From contig CM041196.1 of the NCBI GenBank assembly GCA_023078555.1, positions 11,550,985 to 11,614,984 of the forward strand: a stretch of 64,000 nt of DNA, in the 5' to 3' direction. Source of the DNA: Ulva prolifera (lineage: Eukaryota > Chlorophyta > Ulvophyceae > Ulvales > Ulvaceae). The position numbers and the translations under genes were made by a program. Shown here piece by piece: positions 42,201-54,597 of the stretch; the stretch's first letter is position 1, and every line of letters starts with the position of its first letter. The notes beneath the pieces are model-generated. The model worked only from the letters and a program-made list of their open reading frames with translations, did no database searches and was not told where the DNA came from.

Positions 42201-45200
42201 CACGGGCAGGCGGCGAAGCCGCCGCCGAGGCTGTGGGTGCACCCTGTAGCGGCGGGCTGCCTGCTGCGCTGCTGGGCGTGCTGTGGCTGTGTCCGCTCAC
42301 TGACGCATCGTATCGGTCCTGTGATACAGTCACCCGCGTGGCGCCGGGGGAGGCAGCCCCACCCACCTTTGCCGCAGCCTCCCCATCCTCCACAGACCGC
42401 GCGCCGGCCGTATGCATGAGCACCGGCGTCAGCTGGCTGGGTTTTGGTGACGGCAGGTTCGGCTGGAAGGTGACCGGGGTCGGCTCCGCGGAAGCGGCGC
42501 GGCTTGCGCCGCTGCGTGAGCTCCCGCCGGAACCGCCGGGAGGCATGGCGGCGTGCGGCGCGAACGGCTGCTGCAGCGGGATAGGGGTGGGTGCGGCTTC
42601 GGGGTCAGGGGTGGAGCGGCGGCTGCGGCGGGCACGGCCGGTGCGGCGCGCGCTGATGAGGAGTGCGCTGGACTTTTTGTATGCGGAGCGCACGAGGCGG
42701 TCGATTGAGTTGCGAGGCTCTGCACACCACCACGAGCGTCCATGATCACTTTCACGGGGGCTGTCCACCTAGTATGTTAGGGAACTCTCAGGAGACATTG
42801 TGAGACAAGTGGCCAGACAACAATATCAGACAACAAATGCCACTCGACAGCGGGCCCGCCTGAGAAAGCCGCAAGGGCATATGCTACGCCTCGACCCAGC
42901 CACAGTGCTGTCTCGTCAAACCAGCATGTGATCGTCGATAGCACGCAACCCTGCAGAAAGCGGCTTGCCCACATCCTTGTTTCCTCCATCAGGTTCCCTT
43001 GAAGTTTTTTAGGTTCTGGCATGCACAAAAACTGTGCGAACGAGACCAGTATAAGGTATAGAGATGAATAGACATAGATACGCCGCTGTATCGCATCCAA
43101 GCAGCCAGTACCTATGCAGCCAGTACCCTCTACACCATGTATGGAATCACGCAGAGCAGCACCATACTATGCTGGACCGGCCAATATTCTGCAAGGAAAA
43201 GAGCGCACCACGGTGAGCGGTCTTGGGCGTCTTCGCGACCGGCACCTCCCCGACGTCCCCCTCCTCCGCCTCCGGCACCACCACAGCCGCCACCGGCGTG
43301 ACCACGCGCAGCACGCTCACACCCGGCGTTTGCACCGCCACCGGCGCCTCCCGCTCGGAGCGCTTCCGCGACGTGCGCTGCCCGCTGCCGTCCTCCAGGC
43401 TCCCCGGCGCCTCCACGGGGCCCCCGGCCTCCGGCTCCGGCTCCGCGCGGTCAACCCCCACATCGGCGGCGAAGCCCTCAGCATCAGGGGTGAAACCCTC
43501 GGTGTCCGGGAACGTGCTGCGTGCCGTGTACGCCTCAAACGCGGTCGGCGAGTCCCCGCCTCCGGTGAGCTCCGGGGTGACCTCCCGCACCACAGCAGCG
43601 CGCGCCGCGATCGTCGGCGGGCGCTGGCCGTTGGACGCCGGCCGCCGCTGCGGGGGCAGCGGCGGCCCGTCGCCAACCGCGCCGGCGCCGAACCCCTCAG
43701 CCACATCGCTAAAGCTGCTCTCGACCGTCGCATATGTCGCGACGCTGTGGCCCTCGAAGCGGTCGCTCTCACGCCGGTTCGAGGGGGCCGCGCACAGCGG
43801 CTCCGCCGGCTCGACCGGCCCCGGCTCCTCCTCCTCTTCCGCCTCTTGCAGCTGGTCTACTGCGACCGCATCAGGCACCGGTGCGGCGGCCACCGCGTCT
43901 GCATCGCCGCTGACCGGTGGCGTAGTGGTGCGTTCCTCCGCTGAATCTTCGCCGATGTCTGGCAGGGCGCCGAGTCGCATACGCGTCCAGCCCATCGCCG
44001 GTGGGCCGACACCACCGCCAGGCGTCAGCTCCACAGGCTTCGGCCCGATCACGTCGGATTCAAGGAACGCGACGAGGTCCGCGGAGTCGCGGATGCCTCC
44101 GCCCGCAACGGCTGTGGCGGTGCGGCTGCGGGAGAGGTTGGATCGCCGTAGCCCCGCTCGAGCCGGCCCGTCTGTGGGCGTACCTCCATCCGCCGCGTTC
44201 TCACCATCGAGGTATGCGATGAGCTCCAGGGACTGCATCACCTCGGGTTGTGGGGGTTTGGCGCCGTCGCCGGCATCGGCCGCGACAGTGCTGCGCAGGC
44301 GGGGGGCGGGGGCAGCAGCTCCCGGGAACGACAGGCGGCGCGAATGGCTTCGCCCCTGCTCGTCTGCGGGTGCGGCATGCGGCGCCACGTCTGCGCCGCC
44401 GGGGCGCGCAACTGCGGCCGGGCCGGTCTCCGGGCTCGCGGCAGAGCCGTTCGTGATAAACGGGCTGCCTTCGGATGTCGACCCCGTGGTGTAATCGTCG
44501 AGGTCCTCCGCATCCAGGTACGCGGATGACTCCTCCTGGATCGGCGATGGTGCAAGCATGGTGGCGTTGGTGGCGAGTAGTGGCTCTGGGGGCACAGGAG
44601 AGGGAGCCGCAGGTGCTGTGTCAGCCTCTGTGGGTAGCGAAGAAAGCGGGTGACTGCTGACTGCGGCGGGCGCATCGGCCTCCGCTTCGTCTACCGAAGA
44701 CAGTGCTGTGGCTGAGGGCTCCGTGCGCTCCGCCTTGGCACGGGCCGAGGCGGCGGCCGCCGCGACCGCGGCGAGCCGCGCGCTGCGGCGCCGCTTCGTC
44801 GGCGCCACCACACGCGGCGTCTCAGCCGCCAGCGGCGGCGGCGCAGCCGCCGCTGCGGGGGCAGCTGCGCCGCTGGCGCTGGCGTCGGCGTCGGCGACGC
44901 CGACCTGCGGCGCGCGCGAGGGCAGGCCATCGTTGATGGTGCAGAGGAGCTCCTGTGTCTCCTCCTCACCGCGTTCGCTCTCCGTGACGCACCCGAGGCC
45001 GATGTCGGATTCGTTCGACCACTCTTGTAGCAGCGAAGGCTTGCTGAGGCCACCTCGGCCTTCTGCCCTCAGAAACGCAGCAGACGACGCAGTGTTGCTC
45101 AATCGACGGCTATGGTCCTTGGCTGCCAGCTTCTCCTGTAAACAGCTCACACCCATGAGCACGACAGTCACTGTTCTCACGGCACATACCGTGGGCAACA

Positions 45201-48200
45201 CTGGCTGTGGGCGGCCCCCTCAACGCCGCCCAGAAGCAATGCATGAAGCATAATCAAAAAAGCCAGACCGTAGCTGGAGCCAGCCGCACCTGCAGCTCAG
45301 CCACCTGCTTTTGCAGCCTGCGGCACTCTTCCTCCCCCGCCGCCTTCTCGCCACTGCCGCTGCCCTGGTTCTCCTTCCCAGCAGGCACCTCGGCAGGGTG
45401 CACGGAGCGGGTGTCGGCGTTGCAGGGCCCGAGCTCAAGGCCGCGGAGGCGGCTGGCAAAGGTGACGCTGTGGAGGGTGTCAGTGGCGGCGTCGGCGGAG
45501 GAGCTGACGGTCAGCAGCATGACGACCTTGCTCCGCCCAGACAGGGACGCCTGCAAGTGCAACCACACCCCCCGGTCATGCCTCGCCATGGTTTGTCTGT
45601 ACCTAGATATAGTAGACAAGTGTAGTATAGCGATGTAGGAGTCGGGCGCCGATTTCCATAAGTACCAGATATCTGAACGAGGGTTGGTCGGCGGACGGCA
45701 ATGTGTGCAGTAGGGTTCAGGCCGATGCATGGTCGCGAAACCCGAGGACCGTGTGCATGTGGTACCGACGCAACAACGTAGCGCTCAGCCGGTCTGGTAG
45801 GACAGCCGCCGCCATAGAGGGCGCCATGCATGCGGTGTGGGAGCACACAGCTCGCTCAACCAGCAACAGCGTTCTGTGTGCATGAGACACACCTGAAGCA
45901 GGTGCGTGAGGTTGGAGTTGCGGTAGGGGATGTGCTTGTGGCCGAGGCACCGCGCCTCGACGCAGTCTGCGAGTGCGGATAGGCTGCGCTTGGCGGCCTG
46001 CAGCTCCCGCAGGTGGCCGGCGGCGGTGGGGCCGGCGGCAGTGGCACGCTCACCGGCGGCGAGGTCAGTGAACCATACATGCGAGACTGTCTCGACGCCC
46101 TGCAGCCACGGCGGTGTTGTCGGGTCACCTGATTTGTCTCGCTGGGCATTTCGCCGCACAATCGCGCCGAGAGTCCGCGTTTGCGGCATGTACAGTAAAG
46201 AAAAAAAAGATAAGACAATTTGAACGCTGGTAGCCATGAAAGTATTGGACCTTGGTGACGACAGGTGATGAGGACATCTAGCCAGCAGGGTAAACCACTC
46301 CTCCTAGACGCTCCTCCTAGAAACCCCCTTCCGGAAACCCCTTTCCGGCCATCATACAATTCATTAGGGTGTGTGGTCGGGCGTGATGATGTGGCACGGC
46401 AAAGCGGGCTCGCGCAACTGCCGCACAGGGGAAGAGAGTGATATCGCGTGACAATGCATGCCGTGAAGTTGGAGTGCCGCATGACACACGCAGCACTGTG
46501 AGCAGCAGGGTTGGGTCGCTGCGCAGCATTTCCAGGGCTGTCACCCTGAAATCAGATGTGATCATGCGGAATCGTTCTATGTGATCGGGCCCGATGTGCC
46601 CCAACACTGGTGAGCGTGTGACATAAAGTCTTCAAAGCCGGCGGTGTCCTTGGAAATCATGCACTCTTCTGTTCCAGGAACTCAAGCGTGCAGGCAGAGT
46701 GGCTGAGGCGGCTGGCTGTGATCGCACCTGCGTGGTGACGGTGACGGTGGCGCAGACGAGGCAGTGTGCGCTGGCCGCGTTGGCCGCGTGGCGCACGTAC
46801 CCCTGCTGCAGCACCTCCTTCGCTTCTCCAGCAGTGCCCACTGTTTGCTGGCGTGCGCCTGCACTCCACCACTGCCACGGGTCGGAAAGGAACGAGGGAA
46901 AAAACGACGGCATTCATGCATGTATAAAGCAGCCCCCCGATTGTCGCAGTTGAGACGGTCGGGCGGCGCCGGTGATTGCGACACCTAACCCTGTCGGCTG
47001 AGCACACACGATGACCTCGCGGATGCACCAGGCCGTCAGGAGCGATCAACACACACGTGGGCCAGGACTGAGACCACGTTTGCACATACACCCAGGGTGA
47101 GGATTTGTTGATCCATTTCATGCCTGAAGCGGCTGGCACTGTCATGGCAGCCGCTGATCAGCTGTTGCAGCATCACCAGAAACAAAGAATAGAAAGCACC
47201 ACATCGTTCCATGAACGCAGCCATCCAGCCTTGCCATCTCAACACGATCACCCACAGAACACAGGATCACTTCTAGGTGTACACACATATGTATGCATGC
47301 AGAGTCACAACGCGATAGACGTAGGGACCCTGACAGCAGCGCTGCCGCGCTTCCACAGCTCCACCATGCGTAGTCGGCCAATGAAGAACGCAAACAAACA
47401 TGCATGCGTACCGACAGCGACCGCGCCATGCGAATCCGACCGCAGCTCCAGCTTCGGCAGCTCTGCCTGGGCACCACCCGCATGCGCACACTCCTGGGCC
47501 AGCAGGTCATGCACGGCGTCGTTGTGGAGCTCGAGCATGCTGATCTGCACCGCCACGCTGTCGCGCAGCGGGTGCGCCGCGGCGGAGCCGAGGAGGAGGT
47601 CCAGCGCGCGGGGGACGACCCCGGGGCTGTCGGCGGCGCCCTGCAGCGTGTGGGTCTTGCCGGAGGCCTCCTGCACCCGAGTGTTGGGTTGCCATGCACA
47701 TTTTCACGGCTGCTATCCACAATATAGACCTGAAAATTCTAGGATTGTTGTATGTGATTGGGCTTGTGAGGCAGCGCTGCTGCTCATGGTCCACAGTCAG
47801 CGCGTACACACTTGTGTAAAGCATCAACAAGCAGACGTGCATGCTGCCTGAGGCAACCAGGACACGTTGATAAGGCCAATATGGTCAGGCTGATGAGGAG
47901 CGTATGCGTGGGTAGGTGTGGCAATGTAGTGGCGTCGCGGTGTGCCGCCGTGGTGTGGCCATGGCGCTGGCCGTCCCCAGGCACAACAGGAGCCAGGAGC
48001 TACCTCACAACGAGCTGTTTTCCAGTACACGTGCCACTGTGGATGTCGCAGCCGTGCGCGACCACCTTGCTCAGCACAGGAGGAGGCTCTGCAAGTTGCA
48101 TGCGTTTGTCTGATGGGGGTTTCCAGGGGGGTTTACCCTTCGACATGTGGTCCCGTTCATTCGCAGTTGCCAACATCCTCTAACAGGATACGGCTCAATT

Positions 48201-51200
48201 AACACACATGCAATTGTTTATTCAGCGTATGTCACAGTGAAGCGCTGCCCCAGCCCCAATGCGGGTTTGTTTGTGGCGCAGAGGCATGTGATGTGAGATT
48301 GAAGGCAAGGCAGCACAGGCTTGCGGACGTCATGCCAGAATCTCATGTGGCCTGGGTGGTCTGGACGCTACACCAAAGGGTACAGGAGGTGCTGGTGCAG
48401 CAGGTCGGAGCAGCAGGCGGGAGCAGCACCTGGCCGTATGCAAAGATGCAGGCGCTGCGGCCGTCGAGGACCGACTGTAGCAGCGGCTCGAGCTCTGCAA
48501 ACACCTCAGCCTGCTCCGCGTGCGCCGGGAACACGGCGTCAAACTCGAAGCGGTTCCGGCGCGGCTCGGGCTCGGCCGCCGCGACGTGGCCTCCAGCCCT
48601 GCACAATGAAGCCCTCATGTGCCTGGTATCCACACTGTTTGTCTCAAGACAGTTGGCAGGCTGCCTCAGAGGGAGGGGTGTCTTGTTTGAAAATACGAAC
48701 AGTTTTATCAACCTCTGCGATCAGTGCAGTCAGGTGCTGACGAAGGTCTCGGTACAGTAAGTTACAACTATTGTGCAGTGCGAGCTTGGGTTGAGCAGGC
48801 AAGTGAGGACAGCGTGAGTTGAAATCAGTGCAATTGGGGGACTGCATGCATACACTTCAATGCAACTGGGTGACTAAATACCATGAAACCTGTGAAATCG
48901 TGTGAGTGGATGCACATTGATGAATGCTGACAGTCACTTCTGGGGGACTGGCGATGCATGCACAGAATCCAGTGCAACAAGGTGGGACTGCCTGGAAAGG
49001 GTGTGCATCACAAATCAGATCAGTGCCGCAATTCAGTAAACACCTGCCATGAAGTTACCTGAAAGTTCACTGAGTCTGTGATCAAAAGATGATAATGAGC
49101 TGACTGCAAGAGACAGGATGTTATGGACCACCACAGATGCACTGCCCAACATGCTTGCACAGAAGCCCTGACACCCACTGGCCCACGCTCGGCGCGCTCG
49201 GCTGGCCCACCCCTGCCAACACACAGGCTCCCGGAGCCCACACGTCCTGTGTCATGCCAGTCCAGCTGCCACACCGCCCCAGCCCAGCACCCCCACAGCC
49301 ATCCGCTGGAACACCATAGTTTCCGACCGGCGATCACATGCCCGCCGATGCACAGCCCAAACATCAGTCACCACCAGTTCAGGCTCGCCGATTCGCCCCA
49401 CCCCCGTATCGCGGGGCAAAGAGCAGAGCCGTGGGGGACCGCACCTGCCAGCGAAGACATCGATCTCGCCGAGGCCGGGCAGGCACTGCACGGCGGCGGG
49501 GGCGGCGGTGCTCTCGCCGGGCAGCGGCGGCCGCACGCGGCAGAGCACGCGCACCGCGCCCTTGGCCTCCAGCAGCTCCTCCCGCAGTGCCCGCCGCTTC
49601 TCGGCCTCAGCTACGCGCTCCTCCTGCACCACCACTGCCACCCTTCACACCACCCCTTCATACCCATGAATGACCAGAGCTAGGGATGTCACCGAGTGGC
49701 CTGTATGAATGGCCTGATGGCGGTCCATCAATTAGACCGCTATGACACTGAATGACCACAGAGGGCCAGGAGCACTGTATGAGTATGATGCTGTGTAATT
49801 TCAGCCTTGTTTGGTGTCGTGTGCACCAGGTTGCATCATGCCAAAGTGCATGAAGTAGCACCGTTGTCAACATATGATATTTTCCAGACTCCGTCTTGCA
49901 CAATACAGCTGTGAGCAGTGGGATCGAGTGAATGCATGATGATTAAGGCTGGCCCTGAGGGGTATATTGGGTTCCATATACCGGTATAAGGGTATATATT
50001 CTTATACTCTGGGTATAAAAGTATAGGATAAAGGTATAATGAGCGTTATCGATTGTAGAGCCGCAACAAAAACTCAGATCACAAAAGTAATTAGATATTT
50101 AGAAACCCATATACCGGTGTAAGGGTTTATACCGGTATAGGCCAGCCCTATTGATGATGGCTCCTGGTTGATATGGTCCCCTCGCTCTACCACATTTTTT
50201 GGTGTTTGAGCATCTCCTCTGCAACATGATCCCCTCGCTCTATGACAATTGTTTGTGTTCTGAGCAGCACAGTGGCCTGCTCAGGAAATGCCACGAGGAT
50301 GCAGCCACCGCGATTGGCCGCCCGGCCAGCGCCATCTGGAGTTTCTGGGGGCACTGCATCACGCCCTGAGCGCTCCATTCAATGCGGAGAAGGGCATAGC
50401 AGTGAACGCGGCACACCTTGAGGGCGTCGTGGTCAGCCATGAACTGCCGGATCGCCTCCGAGAGGCGGCCCATCCAGGTCTCCATCTCATCAAACTCCTC
50501 CGCAAGGCACATGCGGTCCACAGGGGGGCACCAGCTTGCGCTCATGCCGATGCGGGACGCCGCCTCTGCAATCGTGGCCTGCAGCCGTGAGACCTGCACA
50601 CAGTAGGCAGTGTGCATGTATGTGTTCCAAGGTCACATTCGGAGAGGTCGGTCACATCAACCGGGAACCGCATACGCACAGCAATGCCACCTGAAACCCT
50701 CCCGAAGGTGTACCCTTCGGCAGATGTGGTGCCATTAGCTCGGAGTTGTCGATGTCCAATTGGATACGGGTCAGAAAATTGTGATTTACTTTACTTTACC
50801 TGACACTGTCGCAGATTTTTTTTTTCAGATCCATAGGCAGTGCTACCATGATAAAGGTGGTGAGGCAGGTAGCACCGTGAGGCCAGCAAGCAGCGCAACG
50901 AAACCAGCAACACCCCGGTCCATCGGACCCACGCCACAGCCGCAACCAGCACACACAAAACCCACACCCTGCCTTGCTTCCTGCGTCCTTGTAACACACA
51001 CAAAACCCACAGTGGGCAGTGTGCCTGTAAGTGTTCAACTGTGGTGGTGGGTCAGCAGGCACGAGACCGGGGCTTGTCTCCGTCAGGTGACGATCACTGA
51101 GGAAGCTAAATCGGGAAAGGCAACACAGTCGACGCCATGATGTGAGGGCCATGATGGGAAGGCCATCAGGTGATGGTAATTGGTGTGGGTAGCCCTGGTC

Positions 51201-54200
51201 ATGTGCAGGGTGACCAGACAGCAGGACCCTGCTGCAATGACCCAAGATGCACAGCGTGATGCCAGATTGTCCTTGTAACACAGCAGGATGCCAGATTGAG
51301 CCAGAGATGCAAGGCAGCTGTGCAGATGAGTGCAGCAGGGTTGCATTGTTGACAACAGAATTTCTGCATTGAAACATGGTGCTCATGAGGTCACACAAAA
51401 ACTGAGCAGCTGGGAGCTCTGGACTGGCAGAGCTGGGTGGCACAGGGTTGGCATCATCCGTCATGGATGGGAGCCTGGCAGTGGATGCAACCAACATGAG
51501 ACCTGATTGAAATGTGAGACCTGAATGTATAGGAGGCTGCTGGCCAAGCCATGAGGCACCAGATATGAGAGCCCACCATTGGCCATAACAGCTATGCACT
51601 ATCACAGTAGCCATGTACAGTGACAACAGCCATGCCCATAATGAAAGGGCAGCTGGGTAGCTGCCAGCTGCTGGCATGGTCCTGCCAGTGGTGTTGAGTG
51701 GCTATGGTGCCTATGATGTTTTCTCTTACAACTGGTAGGTGATGGACATGGGGCTGGATTGTGATGTGATGTGGTGCATTTGTTCTCTCAACAAAGTGGA
51801 ACTCATGCTGTGTCCGTGCAAAACACAGCCACATGCAGTGAGGCAGCTTGTTCTGAGCTGGTTCAATGGTTCCGGCACAGAGCCAATAATACATGCTTGT
51901 CCAAGGCATGCAGCAAGTCATGGATGCCAGTCCAGTGCACCACGAACAGGCAAAGGCACAATGTTCACCCCTGTGCAAGACTGACAACATGTTGGACCTA
52001 GGCTGGACCTGGAATGTTTTCACAGAATGACCGGGGGGACCTGCTATCTTGTTATGTTGTGGCCAGTGAAGCAGGCTTGGATTGTCTGGCCCTTGTATGC
52101 GTGGAACAGACCTACCAGGTGAGCAGCATCCAAGGGTGGAGTTTCCATATACACACAGCCCACGCTGCAACGCACGAACGCACTATGTGGGATGTCGGAC
52201 GGACGGCGTTAGGGCAGTGGAAACGATGGCAGGAATGTGGGCGTGGTCGGAGCACATTGCCGCTACCAATCGGCATTTGATGAGAGGCGCGCGTGCACTC
52301 CGCGTGCGTGCACTCCGCGTGGGCGTGTGTGCACTCGAAACTATGTATCCGCACAGGGGAGCAGTTCAGGTAGTTACGCAGATCAGGCCACCAGGGTTCG
52401 CACGGCCACACGCACCCAACAGCACAGGATTGCATGCAACAACTGCTGCTGTGTAGCATGCAGCGGAACAATGGCCGCAGACAGTCGAAAATCGATGGCA
52501 GACTCTGAGACGAAGCGCACAAACAGGTAGCAAGAGCCAGCAAAGCACAGAAGTTGTACGTATGCTGTCAGGTTTGCTAGACCTTTGCCAATGCATGGCT
52601 GCGTGGGCACAGGCTGAACTGGACCGTAAGGTGAGCAGCACAGGCCAAGGGCCATGCCAGAGCCTGCACAGCCCATGGCCCTGCAGCAACAGCTCAACAA
52701 CAGCACACGAATTTAGTGCTGCCTCACCTTGGTCATGATGTCCTGCCCAATCTCGTCCTCAGTCTGGCGCTGCATCCCCTCCAGATCTCGGTCGTGTTGC
52801 TCCTGCATCTCCTCCACAGTGTGTAGATGCTCCGTTTGCAGGTCTGCAATGTCACGCTTCCGCTCCAGCTGCACAGACCGCACCCACCATTGCTGCTATG
52901 AGTGTCAGGACAACACGAAAATGGGCAGCTGCAGAATCGGGCAACCGCGGAAACCATCACTGTTGCAGAAACCATCACTGTTGCAGATCGGTGGACGGAC
53001 CAGTCCACAGCACCCAACCACAGGATGCCCATTACTCCACATTTCTGCGATCGTCGTCGCACACCAAACACCATGCAAAAGCAGAGACAACAGACGTTGG
53101 ACCCACTTCTGGAAGGAATGAGACAGGACCATCTTATGAGTTGCATGTGAACACATGAGCCTGCTGGATGATGCTGCCTGCAGCTGCATGTGCATGCTGA
53201 TTGGGAGCATATGGCTTGTGGCCACACGCATTGCAGATCACTGATCCTAGCACATCCTGATGCCACCGTATCAATTCCAGCCTGCACCGTCGCAGGAGGC
53301 TACGTGCACCGATCATTGCAGATGCTAGCTGCAAACACTGGCAATCTTAAGCAGCATGTCATGGTGTGAAATCAAGAGTGCCAGGGACAGATTCTGTGCA
53401 CCAATTTGCTTGTATCATCATGTCATGTGACCCAGACAGCCGGTGTGATGGTTTGGACATACCGATGAGCATGACATGCGCTTGACAGTACAGTTTGTGT
53501 TTCGCTGGTCTGCTTTGAAGACAAGTGCTTCGAGCAGATGATTGCGAAGGAAGAAAGGCATTCCAATTTGATGATGACACTTGCATCGTGCGTAAGGCTG
53601 TCATGTACTAGCGATGCTGTCATGCGCCTGACATGTCGGCCTCGAGCCAACAGCTGCCTTGGGACACCGCATTGTCGCAATGGCAGACAAGATGCAAGGC
53701 AATTCCTGCAGCTGGTATCACAAAGTGCCACACGAATCACAAGGAGGATGGATTACCATACATTCACAGCGAGGCATATGCGCGCGTTCACCGCATGCCG
53801 AGCCACGCTGCGATGCCGCAGTAGCGTCAGCACGGACCATGACAAGATGCGTCATTGCCAACAATGATAGATCTATTCACCAAGAGAATAGATACGAGGT
53901 GGCGTCCAGGCAAGCATGATGCATCATCGATGTACGTACCTCAAGCGCCTCGATCTGTTTCCGCAGCATGATGTTGGCTGACTTCTCCTGCACGCACCGA
54001 ACCATTGTGAACCAAAAGCATTCGCAAGCGACCGGCTGCACGATTCAGACACACATCAGCAAGTTGGCAAGAGACGGACCCTGTTTGCAGCCTCTTCATG
54101 CTTCCTCATCTCTGAGCGCGACATCTCCATTCGGTTGAGCAACTGCATGCGACGGGGACGGTTAACAATGGTGTCGCAAAGTCGCCAGCTTTCACACGAA

Positions 54201-54597
54201 TTCGATTCGTATAGACATGTTCTTGGTTTCAGAGGCCATGATCATGCAGGACAAGAGACGCGGCCAGTTTGCGCGGTTGGAGACAGCGTCCGACCTGGTA
54301 TTCCTTTTCTTCAAGGGCAGCCCGCGCACGCAGAATATCCTGCTGCTCTTCATCTCTATCTTCTTGAAGTATTCGAAGCTCTCGTCTTAGGTCCTCGCAT
54401 TCTCTTCTGAGCTTGGCAATTGTCGCGTTCTTATCACATGGAGCTTTGGCCGTATGGGCTGGCGCAGAATTCTCATTTGGGGAGCCACGGATAGCATAAT
54501 CCATGCCAGATTGAGGACTTACAACCTTCGGCATGGACTTTGACGTTGGCCTGGATTTCTCAGCCAGCGGAGTCCTGGCAGCTGAAAGGTCGGCCAT
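39269..54597 (-). CDS. Kinesin-14-like protein with long disordered C-terminal tail
   Basis: The 15 exons are 54295-54597, 54080-54142, 53940-53987, 52728-52868, 50417-50593, 49445-49623, 48430-48598, 47412-47670, 46728-46858, 45893-46099, 45290-45550, 43209-45135, 41772-42719, 39976-41630 and 39269-39583. Every junction is in phase and the product is 2,260 aa. Residues 1-264 are mostly coiled coil, ending in a kinesin-14-type neck (REELLEAKGAVRVLCRVRP). The motor spans about 268-620: FEFDAVFP, SACIFAYGQEASGKTHT, SMLELHNDAVHDLL, TDLAAGER, HIPYRNSNLTHLLQ and VTFASRLRGLE. The P-loop keeps GKT, but the usual TG before SGKT is EA. Switch I (NxxSSRSH in active kinesins) is NAASAHC, and switch II DLAGSE is DLAAGE. 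A microtubule-binding but weak or inactive ATPase is likely. Residues 650-2260 are Ala/Ser/Pro/Arg-rich and low in complexity, with GC-rich codons. Introns hold many repeats. Confidence 0.85.
46506..46609 (+). mobile_element. Introner-like element, copy I2
   Basis: It starts CAGGGTTGGGTCGC and ends CCCCAACACTG, with the core GAATCGTTCTATGTGATCGG. Its flanks are GTGAGCAG and GTGAGCGT (6/8 match). It lies inside intron 9 of the kinesin gene, in antisense orientation and away from the splice sites. Confidence 0.75.
47678..47768 (+). mobile_element. Introner-like element, copy I4 (one end decayed)
   Basis: It starts AGTGTTGGGTTGCC and keeps the core GGATTGTTGTATGTGATTGG, but the distal terminus is not recognisable. 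On the minus (gene) strand the intact end reads AACCCAACACTCG, followed at once by GGTGCAG. That AG is the 3' splice site of kinesin exon 8 (47670). Confidence 0.7.
48115..48205 (+). repeat. Dispersed repeat R1, copy F
   Basis: It contains ACCCTTCGACATGTGGTCCC, CGCAGTTGCCAACATCCT and AGGATACGGCTCAATTAA in R1 order, in the same kinesin intron as introner copy I4. Confidence 0.7.
49945..50150. mobile_element. Inverted-repeat element, MITE-like
   Basis: About 206 bp of AT-rich sequence lies inside kinesin intron 5. The ends are inverted: AAGGCTGGCC on the left and GGCCAGCCCTA on the right. Internally, ATATACCGGTATA blocks recur near both ends. There is no coding capacity. The composition is strikingly AT-rich against its surroundings. 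Confidence 0.6.
50594..52727. other. 2.1-kb intron of the kinesin gene with long open frames
   Basis: This is the longest intron of the kinesin model. On the gene strand it holds a 293-codon frame (50796-51677) and a 192-codon frame (51592-52170). Neither shows a recognisable domain. Their Cys/His/Trp/Thr-rich composition reflects TG- and CA-rich DNA rather than typical protein. They may be remnants of a mobile element or chance. A missed kinesin exon in this span cannot be excluded. Confidence 0.5.
50686..50799 (+). repeat. Dispersed repeat R1, copy G
   Basis: This is a well-preserved copy: CCGAAGGTGTACCCTTCGGC, AGCTCGGAGTTGTCGATGTC, CAATTGGATACGGGTCAG and the end GATTTACTTTACTTTAC. It lies in a kinesin intron. 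Confidence 0.8.

Noticed and set aside
41729..42745. 338-codon plus-strand ORF
   Set aside because: Antisense shadow of the kinesin exon 41772-42719, which joins its neighbours in phase.
43223..44494. 423-codon plus-strand ORF
   Set aside because: Antisense shadow of the 1.9-kb kinesin exon; its Ala/Ser/Pro/Arg composition mirrors the opposite strand.
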